A DNA stretch of 32,694 nt from Saccharothrix sp. (GCF_031180885.1 NZ_JAPSLK010000075.1:1-32694); one strand, 5' to 3'. Counted from the stretch's first letter, positions 24,230 to 32,572 are shown. The notes: a model not told the origin generated them from the sequence alone. Made by a program: numbers and translations.

Positions 24230-26101
24230 TCAGGGGTTGTACTGGAACACGTAGAGCCCGTAGTCCCGGTCACTGCCCAGGACGTACTTCCTGCCCGCTT
24301 CGTCGCGCCAGACCTCGACGCCCCAGAAGTTGTTGCCGCCCTCGTCGATGAACGCACCGACCTCCTGGATGCCGGTCTTGCCGTACTTCACGACCCGGAA
24401 GCCGGCCGCGTAGTACGACAGGTAGGCGATCGAGCTGTTGTCCGGGTCCATCGCCACCTCGTGCACCGACAGGTCGCCGAACCCGCGCGCGTACGCCACG
24501 TCCTGCGACTCGGGCACCGCGTAGGTGTCGATCTGGGTCAGGGAGCCCGTGCCGGTCAGGGGCACGTTGGCGGCGAACAGGCGGACGTAGCCCCAGCCGT
24601 CGAAGGCCGCCCGGATCGTGGTGGATTCACCGCCGGTCGCGGGGGTGAGCGTGTCGCACGCGTTCGCCTCGGTCACGCCGGGCACGCCGAGCAGCCGCAG
24701 ACCGGCGTACCGGTCGACGAACACGTACGGGATGGTGCCGGTGGCGAGCATGGTGACCAGGCCGAGGCAGTCCGCCCGGTGGTTCTGGAAGACGATGCCC
24801 GCCGAGTAGCCCGCGGCGGTGATGTTGTTCAGCTTGGTCTGGAAGGTGCACACGCCGCGTTCGACCAGCGCGGTTCCGGAGCCGGCGGGCGACGGGCCGC
24901 ACGCCTGGCCGACGAACGTCACCGGGCCGCTGATGGTGGTGTTCTCGTCCACCGGCGGGGTGTCGCCCGCGGACACGGCGGTGTACTCCTGGCCCGCGTA
25001 CGGGCCGCTGTCGATCGTGGCGACCACGCGGTAGGGGTTGAAGTCCTCGTCGGTGCCGATCAGGAACTTGTTGTTCGGCGACAGCTCGGACTGGTGGGCG
25101 TTGCCCTCCGGCGAGATCTGGTGGCCGCGGGCGGCCCGTTCCTCGTCCAGGGCGGCGTAGTCGGTCTCGGCGATCAGCGTGACGTTGCGGGGGTCGGTGA
25201 CGTCCAGCAGCACGTACCCGCCGTCCCAGTAGTTCATGTTCATGACGTACCGGGGGCCGATCTTGTCGACCATCATGTCGTGGCTGAACACCGAGGTCAG
25301 GTTGCGCGGCGTGGGCTGGTCGACGCCGAACAGCTCCACCAGGTCCAGCGAGTCGTTGACCATCACCGGGTGGTAGGGGTCGGTGATGTCCATGATGTCG
25401 ACGTCGGTGAACTCCTCGTCGTCGACCAGGACCACGTAGGTCCGGTGGTCCACGACGCTGGTCCACATCCGCATGCTGTGCGTCTGGTTCGGGTTGGCGT
25501 CCAGGCCGCCGGACGGGTTGGTGAAGTCGCCGGTGTGCAGGACGACCGGCTCGGGGTCGGTCGGGTCGGTGACGTCCCAGAGCGAGATGCCGCCGGAGAC
25601 CGCGGGGGTGGCGCCCGGGCAGGTCTCGTTCTGGTGGGCGAGCAGGTCGCCCTGGAAGTACTGGTTGACGACGTGCAGGACCTGGATGCCCTCGCCGGCG
25701 TAGGAGCCGTCCGTGGTCGGGATGAACGCCTCGGTCACCTCGAACGGGTTGGCCGGGTCGTGCAGGTCGACCACGTGGACGCCGGTGTTCAGGCAGTCCG
25801 GTTCGCGGAAGGCGTTGAGGTAGGCGTAGTCGCGGAACGCCGTGACGTCCGCGACGCGGCCCGTGGTGCCGCCGGGGTGGGAGACCTCGGCCTTGCCGAC
25901 CACGGTCACGTTCCGGTTGACCGGGGGCAGGTGGCCCTCGTCGCCGTCGTGCTGCTTGTAGAGGCCGTCCGCGACCCCTTCGCCCGGGAAGTCCTCCCGG
26001 CCGCCGTGCTCCGGGTGGGCCCCGGCCAGACCGGTCACCGTCGCGCCGACCACGGCGGTCACCGCGCCCAATACGCCGATTCTTCGAAATAGTCCACGCA
26101 T
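24230..26101 (-). CDS. Secreted LVIVD-repeat protein with inserted PA domain
   Basis: 623 aa. Signal peptide MRGLFRR followed by a hydrophobic run ending GLAGA. LVIVD-like blades flank the protein: VHVVDLHDPANP, LWDVTDPTDPE, DIMDITDPYHP, LLDVTDPRN and, near the end, blades with YLSYYAAGFRVVKYG. In the middle (roughly 370-480) sits a protease-associated domain: FVGQACG, then ALVERGVCTFQTKLNNITAAGYSA, IVFQNH and IPYVFVDRYAG. PA domains bind partner proteins or peptides and often accompany peptidases, but no catalytic domain is present here. ATG 26101 has cggagg upstream and starts the signal peptide; the longer start at 26200 is rejected. Role unknown. Confidence 0.88.
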   Translation of the reverse strand: MRGLFRRIGVLGAVTAVVGATVTGLAGAHPEHGGREDFPGEGVADGLYKQHDGDEGHLPPVNRNVTVVGKAEVSHPGGTTGRVADVTAFRDYAYLNAFREPDCLNTGVHVVDLHDPANPFEVTEAFIPTTDGSYAGEGIQVLHVVNQYFQGDLLAHQNETCPGATPAVSGGISLWDVTDPTDPEPVVLHTGDFTNPSGGLDANPNQTHSMRMWTSVVDHRTYVVLVDDEEFTDVDIMDITDPYHPVMVNDSLDLVELFGVDQPTPRNLTSVFSHDMMVDKIGPRYVMNMNYWDGGYVLLDVTDPRNVTLIAETDYAALDEERAARGHQISPEGNAHQSELSPNNKFLIGTDEDFNPYRVVATIDSGPYAGQEYTAVSAGDTPPVDENTTISGPVTFVGQACGPSPAGSGTALVERGVCTFQTKLNNITAAGYSAGIVFQNHRADCLGLVTMLATGTIPYVFVDRYAGLRLLGVPGVTEANACDTLTPATGGESTTIRAAFDGWGYVRLFAANVPLTGTGSLTQIDTYAVPESQDVAYARGFGDLSVHEVAMDPDNSSIAYLSYYAAGFRVVKYGKTGIQEVGAFIDEGGNNFWGVEVWRDEAGRKYVLGSDRDYGLYVFQYNP

Positions 26102-26267
26102 GCCACGCCTCCGAGGCAGGGATTCCCCCTCGCAGGTGGCACGGTACGTCCCGATCGGGGGACGCACCGGGTGAACTGTGTCGTTATCCGACCTATCCAC
26201 CCTGCGCCGGGTCTTGTGCGGGGTGACACTCGCGGTCCGAGGGCGCCGTCTACAGGGGACGGTTCAC

Positions 26268-27230
26268 GTGGCACAACAACACTTCCCGGACCTGATCCGC
26301 CCCATGCTCGCAGTCCTGGGCGACCTGCCCGAGGGCCCCGAGTGGGCGTTCGAGTTCAAGTGGGACGGCGTCCGCGCCACCACGTACGTCCGAGACGACC
26401 GCCTACGCGTCCTGACCCGCAACGACCTCGACGCGTCCCGTACGTACCCCGAACTACACGCCCTGACTGAACTTCTGAATCACCGCCCCGCCGTCCTGGA
26501 CGGCGAAATCGTCGCCCTGGACCCCTCTCGCCGCCCCAACTTCAGCCGCCTCCAGTCAAGGATCCACACCCGCCGCCCCACCGACGACCTACTACGCCGA
26601 ATCCCGGTCGCCTACTACATCTTCGACGTCCTGCACCTGGACGGCCGCCCCCTCCTGACCGAGCCCTACACCACCCGCCGCCGCCTCCTGGACGACCTCC
26701 ACCTGACCCACCCGTCCATCCAGGTCCCCCCGTGCTTCACCGACCTCCCCGGCACCACCGTCCAGTCAATCGCCGCCACCCACGGCCTGGAGGGCGTGGT
26801 CGCCAAACGCAAAACCTCCCGCTACGACCCCGGCCGACGTTCCCCGTCGTGGATCAAGGTCCCCCTGATCCGAACTCAAGAGGTGGTCATCGGCGGCTGG
26901 CGCCCGGGCGAAGGCCGCCGCTCCGGCACCATCGGCGCCCTGCTGCTGGGCGTCCCCACCTCGACCGGCCTCCACTACGCAGGCAAAGTAGGCACCGGCT
27001 TCACCGCTCCCATGCTGGAAGACCTCCAATCCCGCCTAGCCCCCCTCTCCCGCCCCACCTCCCCGTTCACCACGGAAGTCCCCACCGACCACGCCCGAGC
27101 CGCCCACTGGGTCCACCCGACCCTGGTAGGAGAAGTCCAATTCCGAACCTGGACCCCCGAGGGTCGCCTCCGCCACCCCAGCTGGCGCGGCCTACGCCCC
27201 GACAAGTCCCCCTCGGACCTCACCACCTGA
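26268..27230 (+). CDS. ATP-dependent DNA ligase (LigC/LigD ligase-domain type)
   Basis: 320 aa. The adenylated Lys31 is in FEFKWDGVR, motif III/IIIa LDGEIVALD around 78-85 and YYIFDVLHLDG, motif IV EGVVAKRK (175-182), motif V WIKVP (195-199). The C-terminal OB-fold part begins EVVIGGWRPGEG. Length and domain content fit the stand-alone ligases related to mycobacterial LigC or the ligase domain of LigD, used in end joining or gap repair; polymerase and nuclease domains are absent and no Ku gene is nearby. GTG 26268 follows agggga; an earlier start at 26178 overlaps the upstream leader of the divergent gene and adds no family sequence. Confidence 0.9.
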   Translation: MAQQHFPDLIRPMLAVLGDLPEGPEWAFEFKWDGVRATTYVRDDRLRVLTRNDLDASRTYPELHALTELLNHRPAVLDGEIVALDPSRRPNFSRLQSRIHTRRPTDDLLRRIPVAYYIFDVLHLDGRPLLTEPYTTRRRLLDDLHLTHPSIQVPPCFTDLPGTTVQSIAATHGLEGVVAKRKTSRYDPGRRSPSWIKVPLIRTQEVVIGGWRPGEGRRSGTIGALLLGVPTSTGLHYAGKVGTGFTAPMLEDLQSRLAPLSRPTSPFTTEVPTDHARAAHWVHPTLVGEVQFRTWTPEGRLRHPSWRGLRPDKSPSDLTT

Positions 27231-27331
27231 CCTCCGACGGCGGCTCCTGCCCCGGGAGGACCACGCTGCGGCGATCGGCAACCGCGACGAAGTACCGCAG
27301 CACGTGGGTATCGACGTCCGCCCGGCCCGGT

Positions 27332-27346
27332 ATGCGGAAACCGCAT
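27332..27346. promoter_or_regulatory. Perfect palindrome atgcgg-aaa-ccgcat
   Basis: A 6-bp perfect inverted repeat with a 3-base centre, 50 bases before the truncated NTF2-like gene. It could be a regulator site or a small hairpin. Confidence 0.3.
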
Positions 27347-27395
27347 GGCCACAGGCATTGGTCAGCGAACCGGAACCACACCTACGTTCGACGGC

Positions 27396-27587
27396 ATGAC
27401 CGAGATGACGCGAGCCGACCTGCTCAAGGGCCTGGGCCTGGCCGCGGTCGGCGTCACCCTGACCACGCCGACCGCGCACGCAGACGCCGAACACCCCAAC
27501 GTCCGCCTGATCAAGGACTACTACGCGACCTACGCCAAGAGCGACCCCGAGCAGCCCGCTACCACGACTATGTCACCAAAGACATGA
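27396..27587 (+). pseudogene. Truncated NTF2/SnoaL-like protein with signal-like leader
   Basis: 63 aa. The leader LLKGLGLAAVGVTLTTPTAHADA looks like an export signal. Then HPNVRLIKDYYATYAKSDPEQ resembles the first helix of SnoaL/NTF2-like proteins, which normally run another 100 residues. The frame instead ends after a short unrelated tail at 27587. No convincing ribosome site is visible. I read it as the 5' remnant of a deleted gene; a genuine 63-aa exported peptide is less likely. Confidence 0.5.
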
Positions 27588-27592
27588 GCCCA

Positions 27593-27617
27593 GCCCTCGA
27601 CAACACAGGTCGAGGGC
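27593..27617. terminator. Hairpin after the truncated gene
   Basis: A 9-bp perfect stem (gccctcgac with its complement) and a 7-base loop, no T-run. Terminator-like by position. Confidence 0.5.
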
Positions 27618-27846
27618 GCCGAGCTTCGCTGCAGGCTTGCAGCCCGAAGTTCAGCACAACCACGACCCCTTAAATGATCACGTATCTGGCGCGACTGCCG
27701 ACCTCCCGCCGACCGCACGCGAAGCCGATGGCCGGGTCACCGCGTCCACGATCGCGGACCCCTTGGAGCCCCACCTCCGACCGGGCACCTGACATCTATC
27801 ACCGACACCTCACTCGGCGTGCTCCGGCCAGCCGTCCGCCGGCCAG

Positions 27847-28030
27847 CTACCGGTCCACCCACGGGTCGTCGAAGTCGAAGCGGCCCCCAACGTCGAGTTC
27901 GGCGGGTTCCGCCACCGCCCGAGAATCCTTCGGGTCCGCGCGTTATGGCGAGGTGACTGTTTCCGTTGCGGCGCTGGGCAACCGCCATCAGCCTCAAGAA
28001 CCGGATCGTCGCCTTGGCATGCAGCATCAC
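27847..28030 (-). pseudogene. Possible small gene coupled to the XRE regulator, frameshifted
   Basis: A GTG-ATG pair at 28030 overlaps the stop of the regulator, as in a coupled gene. The frame reads MLHAKATIRFLRLMAVAQRR and NGNSHLAIT, then turns Arg/Gly-rich like noncoding frames. In another frame the next stretch reads AVAEPAELDVGGRFDF and DDPWVDR before a stop at 27847, which looks more protein-like. One extra base near 27945-27955 would join them into a protein of about 60 aa. Without homologs this is a suggestion only. Confidence 0.3.
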
Positions 28031-28872
28031 TTCCCTGCCGGCTCACCGACAACGCCCGGCGGGCGGGCCTCCGGGAGGTCCTTGGTCAAGGCGCGGAGCA
28101 GGTCGCCGGCGGCCCGCTGCGCCCGCCCCTCCGGCACCACCTCCAGCAACGCTACGAGTTCGAGCAGCCGGTACCGGTCGAACACCGCGAAGAACGCCAC
28201 CAGGTTCGGATTCCACTGGCTGTTCAACCGCAACAGCACCTCGTCACCCTCGACATCGACCAGCACGGGCTCACCGTCGTGCTCGTCCACCGTCCAGTAC
28301 GGCAGCGACCCAACCACACGACGGAACTTGCCGACCATGTCCTCGTACTCGCGCCGCTCCCACCAGTCCACGACCGCTCCCCTTCCACCGTCGGCGTCGG
28401 ACGCGCCGTCGCCGAGCGTCCGCGGCGGCCGGGGAGAGCCGCCGATTCCACTCGGACACAGGTTCGATTCCACGTCGGGTCGACCGGTGGCGTCGTCGTC
28501 AAGCCCCTTCGACGGCAGTGGGGTTGACACGAAGGACGACAACCAGAGGCGATACCGGAGCCGCTCGGCAAGTTCGCGGAACAACTCCTCATCCGACATC
28601 TCGGTCGGATCCGGCTGCACAGCGGGTCGGCGGCGGGCCTCCTGCTGGGTGATGACGCCCGTGCCGACCAGGACATCGAGGATGGGGACGTCGAACAGCG
28701 CGGCGATCGACCGCGCGGTGTCGATCGTCATGGACTTGCCGTCGCGCCAGCCGGTCAGGGCGCTGCGGTTCACGCCGATGCCGCGCACGAAGTCCCCGGT
28801 GGTCAGCCCGCGCTTGCGGAGTTCGTCCTCGATGTAGACCCAGAGAGGCGAGGACGCCCGTTGAGTAGTCAC
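28027..28872 (-). CDS. XRE-type helix-turn-helix regulator, 281 aa
   Basis: Residues 10-70 form a helix-turn-helix domain (VYIEDELRKRGLTTGDFVRG, then GVNRSALTGWRDG and TARSIAALFDVPILDVL). A middle segment to about 170 is Pro/Gly/Asp-rich, and the C-terminal domain (WWERREYEDMVGKFRRVV through LLELVALLEVVPEGR) is unknown to me. GTG 28872 is chosen because the domain starts there; no ribosome site is seen, so the message may be leaderless. The open frame continues to 29406 but through gene debris. Target genes are unknown; it is surrounded by decayed sequence. Confidence 0.8.
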   Translation of the reverse strand: MTTQRASSPLWVYIEDELRKRGLTTGDFVRGIGVNRSALTGWRDGKSMTIDTARSIAALFDVPILDVLVGTGVITQQEARRRPAVQPDPTEMSDEELFRELAERLRYRLWLSSFVSTPLPSKGLDDDATGRPDVESNLCPSGIGGSPRPPRTLGDGASDADGGRGAVVDWWERREYEDMVGKFRRVVGSLPYWTVDEHDGEPVLVDVEGDEVLLRLNSQWNPNLVAFFAVFDRYRLLELVALLEVVPEGRAQRAAGDLLRALTKDLPEARPPGVVGEPAGK

Positions 28873-28989
28873 GTCGATGATGTTAGGTGCAGGCACAGGA
28901 CGTACGGTGCGCGGTGCGCTCGCAACTGTGTTCGGCGCGGGAGGACATCGGTGTTGGCCACTCGGGTGTGTTGCGGTCGGTGCGGCTGA

Positions 28990-29160
28990 GCGGGGTCGGG
29001 AGCGGGTGTCGGGGGTGGTCGAGCCCGAGCGCGTGGTGTCGGAGGCGACGGCGAGGCCGAAGCGTTCCCAACTGGGTTGTCCGTTGTCGTTCCACGTGCG
29101 CCAGGCGTTCCGGACGTGCGTCCACAGTGGAGTGGAGCCGCCTTCCCGCCGCCAGGTGAG
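28990..29160 (-). pseudogene. Fragment of a methyltransferase C-terminus (FxLD/isoaspartate-methyltransferase type)
   Basis: One minus frame reads PLWTHVRNAWRTWNDNGQPS and WERFGLAVASDTTR. The neighbouring frame continues LGLDHPRHPLPTPL. Together they resemble the C-terminal end (W-x-x-AGRPG...RFGLTVT...VWLDSPDHPL pattern) of methyltransferases associated with FxLD-type lanthipeptide loci. The catalytic part is absent. One frameshift is required. Assignment is from remembered sequence pattern. Confidence 0.4.
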
Positions 29161-29640
29161 GTCGTGCCGGTGTCGCCGCCGAATCTGATAGGCCACGGGC
29201 GGACACCTGACAGCTGTTTCCTGCGGACGTCGACGGCAATTGCAACTGCGGTTCACCACCGTCGAACTGGCCGCCATCCCACGCCCAGCCTCGTCGACGA
29301 CGTCCTGGCGCAACTCGATCTCGCCCAACACGGCCCACTCGCCGCCCTGCGCGCTGCCTCGACACCGGATCGCTGCCATCCAGGATCGACCTTCGACGGA
29401 AGCCACCGGTCACCGCGGACGCCGATCCGATCGTCGACGGCCTGCTCCTGGACTTCAAGAGCACCCGCCGCATCCACACCTTCCCGCAGCTCACCAGCGG
29501 CCATCCCCGACCTCGACCAAGAAGCCGCGGTGAACATCGGCGGGCTGTTCCACCCAAGATCGAAGAGGACGGCTCGTGACCCTCTGAACACCCCTTCGGG
29601 CACCGCGCGCCGGGTATCCACTGATTCGCCCTGCCCGCGA
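29161..29640. other. Gene debris, no intact gene
   Basis: On the plus strand one frame at about 29385-29578 reads DADPIVDGLLLDFKSTRR and IHTFPQLTSG, with a D-x-K arrangement as in PD-(D/E)XK nuclease-like proteins. Another frame at about 29281-29353 reads SLVDDVLAQLDLAQHGPLAA. Neither has a start or a full domain. I see decayed remnants of at least one gene here. Confidence 0.4.
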
Positions 29641-29647
29641 ATAGCAA

Positions 29648-29680
29648 GATCCCCTCTAACCGTGCTGGTCAGAGGGGATC
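29648..29680 (-). terminator. Terminator downstream of the tRNA-Val remnant
   Basis: A perfect 10-bp stem (gatcccctct at 29648-29657 with agaggggatc at 29671-29680), a 13-base loop. It lies 9 bases beyond the tRNA 3' end on the minus strand, where the original tRNA transcript would stop. Confidence 0.8.
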
Positions 29681-29689
29681 TTTGCGGTG

Positions 29690-29731
29690 TGGGCGATACA
29701 GGGATCGAACCTGTGACCTCTTCGGTGTGAA
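29690..29731 (-). tRNA. tRNA-Val(CAC), 3' part only; candidate attachment site
   Basis: Read on the minus strand, the sequence gives anticodon loop TTCACAC (anticodon CAC), the 3' anticodon-stem strand CGAAG, variable loop AGGTC, an intact T-arm (ACAGG, TTCGATC, CCTGT), acceptor strand ATCGCCC and discriminator A. The 5' strand of the anticodon stem is mispaired, and the D-arm and 5' acceptor strand are absent upstream. It therefore is not a working tRNA. A fragment from the anticodon loop to the 3' end is what integration of an element into a tRNA gene leaves behind. Composition and gene content change to the right of it. Confidence 0.8.
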
Positions 29732-29923
29732 CGGTGCCGGGCACGTCTCTGCCGTGCCACCAGATCTCAAGCGCGGCGCCTTGACCAGTCAAAACCTTGC
29801 TGCGCAGTCCCACCCGACACTGTCAGGACCGCCACTCGCCACCACATCTCAGCTACAGATGCCGCTACTGGCGCGGCGCACGCCTGGCAGGTGGCAGGCC
29901 CTCCAGCATCGCCACAGAAGCTC

Positions 29924-30274
29924 CTAGCCAACTCGGTCAGGGTATCGGCGAACCGCTTCTGCAACCAATGCCTTTATCGCAACTTTGCTAGGTCTCTGAT
30001 CCTTCCCCCAGGAGCAGTAGTTTTCTTGCAGTAGTAGTACATCATCGATTGCACGAACTAATCCGGCGAGGACACCGTTCGTCGCCCACGGCTTGGCGGC
30101 AATCTGAGCTATCCAGTCAAGAACTTGAGCGGAGGACCCGCATTCCAGGAGGTCGATCTCATATGGCTCCGTCAAACCTTTACCGCTATACGATAGCGAA
30201 ATGCTCACCCCCCGCGACTTCAGTACCCATCCGCCCCAACTGTCGTTAACCTTCCGGCGAAACTCCGAGGGCAA
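29924..30274 (-). CDS. Unknown small protein, 116 aa
   Basis: A soluble protein, rich in aromatic residues (WGGWVL, DWIAQIAAKPWAT, LLLQENYCSWG). The pattern recalls short uncharacterised proteins on actinobacterial mobile elements, but I cannot name a family. The TTG start at 30274 is supported by gaggaa six bases upstream. It lies 20 bases after the stop of the HEPN gene on the same strand, so both are probably in one transcript. Base composition is clearly lower in G/C than in the left part of the window. Confidence 0.65.
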   Translation of the reverse strand: MPSEFRRKVNDSWGGWVLKSRGVSISLSYSGKGLTEPYEIDLLECGSSAQVLDWIAQIAAKPWATNGVLAGLVRAIDDVLLLQENYCSWGKDQRPSKVAIKALVAEAVRRYPDRVG

Positions 30275-30294
30275 TTTGATTTCCTCTTATCGAC

Positions 30295-31659
30295 TTATGA
30301 CTCAGTCCGATTTTGCGGCTCGCTCAATGCGAATGTCTTCTTCACAGCCCAACCCAAGTTGCTGATCTTGGCGCTGCTCAGGTACATAGATACAACCGCA
30401 GCACTGCCCGATAGCTCCCGAAGCACCTCGGCGACCAGTAGGCGGAAACCCACCTTCGCCAACAGGTCGATCTCCCCTTCGTCAACTATGTACGTGGGCT
30501 CGTGCTTCAACTGATTGTATCGCCGCCAGAACAAGTCTCCCCAGACGTCGCCATCGCCTATCCACTTTGCGACCGGTTCTCCCAGGTGACGAGCGATTGC
30601 AATTGAAGGCGTGCGCTCTCTAGCAACGGCGGTCCATTCGTACCCTGGCTTCCGCCTGTTCGCTGCACACCAGTACTCCATAGCGGCAGCCAGTTCCATC
30701 AACCGCAACTCTGGAGAAGCGAAGCCAAGACGGAGTTGATTAACTATAGGCTTCACCAGGCGTATATGATCGTTCGTCATTCGCACCCAACGATCGAGAG
30801 CCTCCACGCCGCCAATGTTTTCGAGGAGGAAGAGTGGCCTATCCGTCAACGATTTCGGTGTCACAACCCTAGGCTGAGTGAACATGAGGAAATGGTTCCA
30901 GAATTGCGCTCGCGAAGGTGGTTGTTTGGCGTAATCAAAATCCACAACACCTCCGTCAGCCGCCACAAACCCATCGTAGGCGAGACTTATAAGGTCTTGC
31001 ACTCTAAGAATGGGTGAAAGGAGATCCCAAAGTTCCACGGGGCGCTCACTTCGGCATACTACTGTCACGGGCGCGTAGACGGTCCTCCTGGACTCAGGTC
31101 CCACGACTGACCAGTACGCTGACACTCCGAGTGCTCGGCCGTCAGTCAGCGACACCGACTTACGGGGAGCACTACTTACCTGAAGCGTGAACGCCTTAAG
31201 GCGGCCGTCGTCATGGTGCTCCCACTTTTCATCCGATATTTTGATATCCACCCATCGCTCCACACCTGGGAAAAAGATTTCCAGCTCCCGAACTTTGAGC
31301 GAGTTCAAGTTCGTGTAGTCTACGTTCCGAGCAAGACTATATGCCTGAAACTTCCGCACCGATGCCTTAAGGCCGAAGACTACACTCTCATGACTTAGGC
31401 GTGGATTAAAGAGCAGCACGTCACCATCCGTGGTGACGCCATACATTGCCTTGGGGTCATCCCTCTCGTCTTCGCCGAATCGGTCAAAACTCTCGACCGG
31501 GTCCTCGATCAAAGTTTCGAGGTCGACCAGTCCGTTGGCGCCCAATTTGACGTAGCCGCGTATCGCAGCGTCGTCTTCAACCGAAACCGCGTCTTGCAGG
31601 GCCCAAAAGAAGCCCATGACACCGCCGAAAAGGTTTTCGAGCTTCTCCAGGCCCGACAT
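30295..31659 (-). CDS. ApeA-like HEPN-domain antiphage defence protein
   Basis: 454 aa. The N-terminal 250 residues are beta-rich (GYVKLGANGLVDLETLIED, then YGVTTDGDVLLFN), like the ApeA N-terminal domain. The C-terminal part is helical, with ELAAAMEYW and the HEPN motif in WRRYNQLKHEP, where R380 and H386 give the R-x5-H arrangement of HEPN ribonucleases. ApeA proteins cause abortive infection, cutting RNA after phage sensing. Length and domain order fit. ATG 31659 has ggaagg upstream. Lower G/C and frequent A/T third positions indicate recent transfer. Family assignment is from motif and architecture, without a search. Confidence 0.72.
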   Translation of the reverse strand: MSGLEKLENLFGGVMGFFWALQDAVSVEDDAAIRGYVKLGANGLVDLETLIEDPVESFDRFGEDERDDPKAMYGVTTDGDVLLFNPRLSHESVVFGLKASVRKFQAYSLARNVDYTNLNSLKVRELEIFFPGVERWVDIKISDEKWEHHDDGRLKAFTLQVSSAPRKSVSLTDGRALGVSAYWSVVGPESRRTVYAPVTVVCRSERPVELWDLLSPILRVQDLISLAYDGFVAADGGVVDFDYAKQPPSRAQFWNHFLMFTQPRVVTPKSLTDRPLFLLENIGGVEALDRWVRMTNDHIRLVKPIVNQLRLGFASPELRLMELAAAMEYWCAANRRKPGYEWTAVARERTPSIAIARHLGEPVAKWIGDGDVWGDLFWRRYNQLKHEPTYIVDEGEIDLLAKVGFRLLVAEVLRELSGSAAVVSMYLSSAKISNLGWAVKKTFALSEPQNRTES

Positions 31660-31708
31660 TATCTCACGCCTTCCACACTACTTAACACGCCCACCGCAAA
31701 ACAGACAG

Positions 31709-32266
31709 CTAGATTCGGTTGCCGAACTCAGCATAGTAGGTGCCGCCCGACTCCGCCGCCTCTAGAGCCAAACTTACTCGACGGAATAGTGACGGATGGA
31801 TACGTCCTTGAACGTCCGACATCGAGATGAAGCGACAGCTATTCAACTCATGGTCTCTTGGCACCAAGCTGTCCACAACGGGGCGGGTCAGAACTCCACC
31901 ATCGAAAATGAACTGTTGACTGTCTCTCCACACGCCTTGCCTTGGCGTCCAATCAACCACCAATAGGCGGCCGACTGTCGGCCTGAAACCCAACTCCTCT
32001 TCTACTTCGCGGGCACAGGCGGCACGAGGCGACTCATTTGGATCGGCAATTCCGCCCGGAATCTCCAGGACCGGCTTATAGATAGGTTCGACGAAGAGCA
32101 CTTCGCCCACTTCGTTCCGGATCAGTGCGCCAGCCGCCAGTGGCTTGGCCGCGATGCGCCCGGCAATGCCAGGGTTAAATTCAACTTCGGGCGGTCCCTC
32201 CAGGGCGATGTCTGCCTCAAGCTGGGCGGGGTCGAGGCAGCTCTTCGGGGGAGTGCCGCTGGTCAA
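31709..32266 (-). CDS. Nudix hydrolase (ADP-ribose pyrophosphatase-like)
   Basis: 185 aa. The Nudix box G-x5-E-x7-REVxEELG is complete: GG, then E in PNESP, then REVEEELGF. It hydrolyses nucleoside diphosphates linked to another moiety, with Mg bound by the box glutamates; the upstream strand VLFVEPIYKPVLEIPGG fits the ADP-sugar subgroup. I chose the TTG at 32266, 7 bases after the stop of the upstream regulator remnant and with gagg before it; the frame is open to 32317 but would overlap that gene. It lies 49 bases before the HEPN gene on the same strand. Confidence 0.85.
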   Translation of the reverse strand: MTSGTPPKSCLDPAQLEADIALEGPPEVEFNPGIAGRIAAKPLAAGALIRNEVGEVLFVEPIYKPVLEIPGGIADPNESPRAACAREVEEELGFRPTVGRLLVVDWTPRQGVWRDSQQFIFDGGVLTRPVVDSLVPRDHELNSCRFISMSDVQGRIHPSLFRRVSLALEAAESGGTYYAEFGNRI

Positions 32267-32273
32267 GGTTGCC

Positions 32274-32572
32274 TCACTTCGGGGGTTCGGGGGCTGTCTG
32301 CTGGAGGAAGTGCTCAACGGTGCGGTTCTTGGCGTGGGGAGTGAACTCGGCTCGTAGGTCGCGGATTACCTGTTGGGAGCGCTTGGACTTGACGGTTGAA
32401 GCTGCGGTCGAGGCTGCGGTGGCGTGGGCGATGGCCTGCTCGATGTCGCCTTCGAGTAGGGCCAGGCGGGACAACTGTGCGGAGCTGAAGACCACTCGGC
32501 GGGGTTGGCCAGCCGCGCTCTGCGCCGCTGCGACCAAGTGGGGGCGGGCTTCTGCTGGGTTTCCCAGGTCTA
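32274..32572 (-). pseudogene. 3' part of a TPR-containing regulator, cut by an insertion sequence
   Basis: About 99 residues from DLGNPAEARPHLVAAAQSAA through LSRLALLEGDIEQAIAHATA to RDLRAEFTPHAKNR and the stop. This is the C-terminal TPR-like region common in actinobacterial XRE regulators, whose last helices contain RVLxxLRxxLxPHxxxP-type sequence. Upstream of about 32572 the frame runs into the end of an IS630-type element, so the DNA-binding part is separated. The downstream Nudix gene starts 7 bases on and may have lost its promoter. Confidence 0.7.

Noticed and set aside
29690..29762. Complete tRNA gene
   Set aside because: The 5' acceptor strand (GGGCGAT expected) and D-arm are absent and the anticodon stem is mispaired; only the 3' part is real.
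29732..29923. Small open frames right of the tRNA fragment
   Set aside because: No start with ribosome site, no protein-like composition; treated as noncoding island edge.
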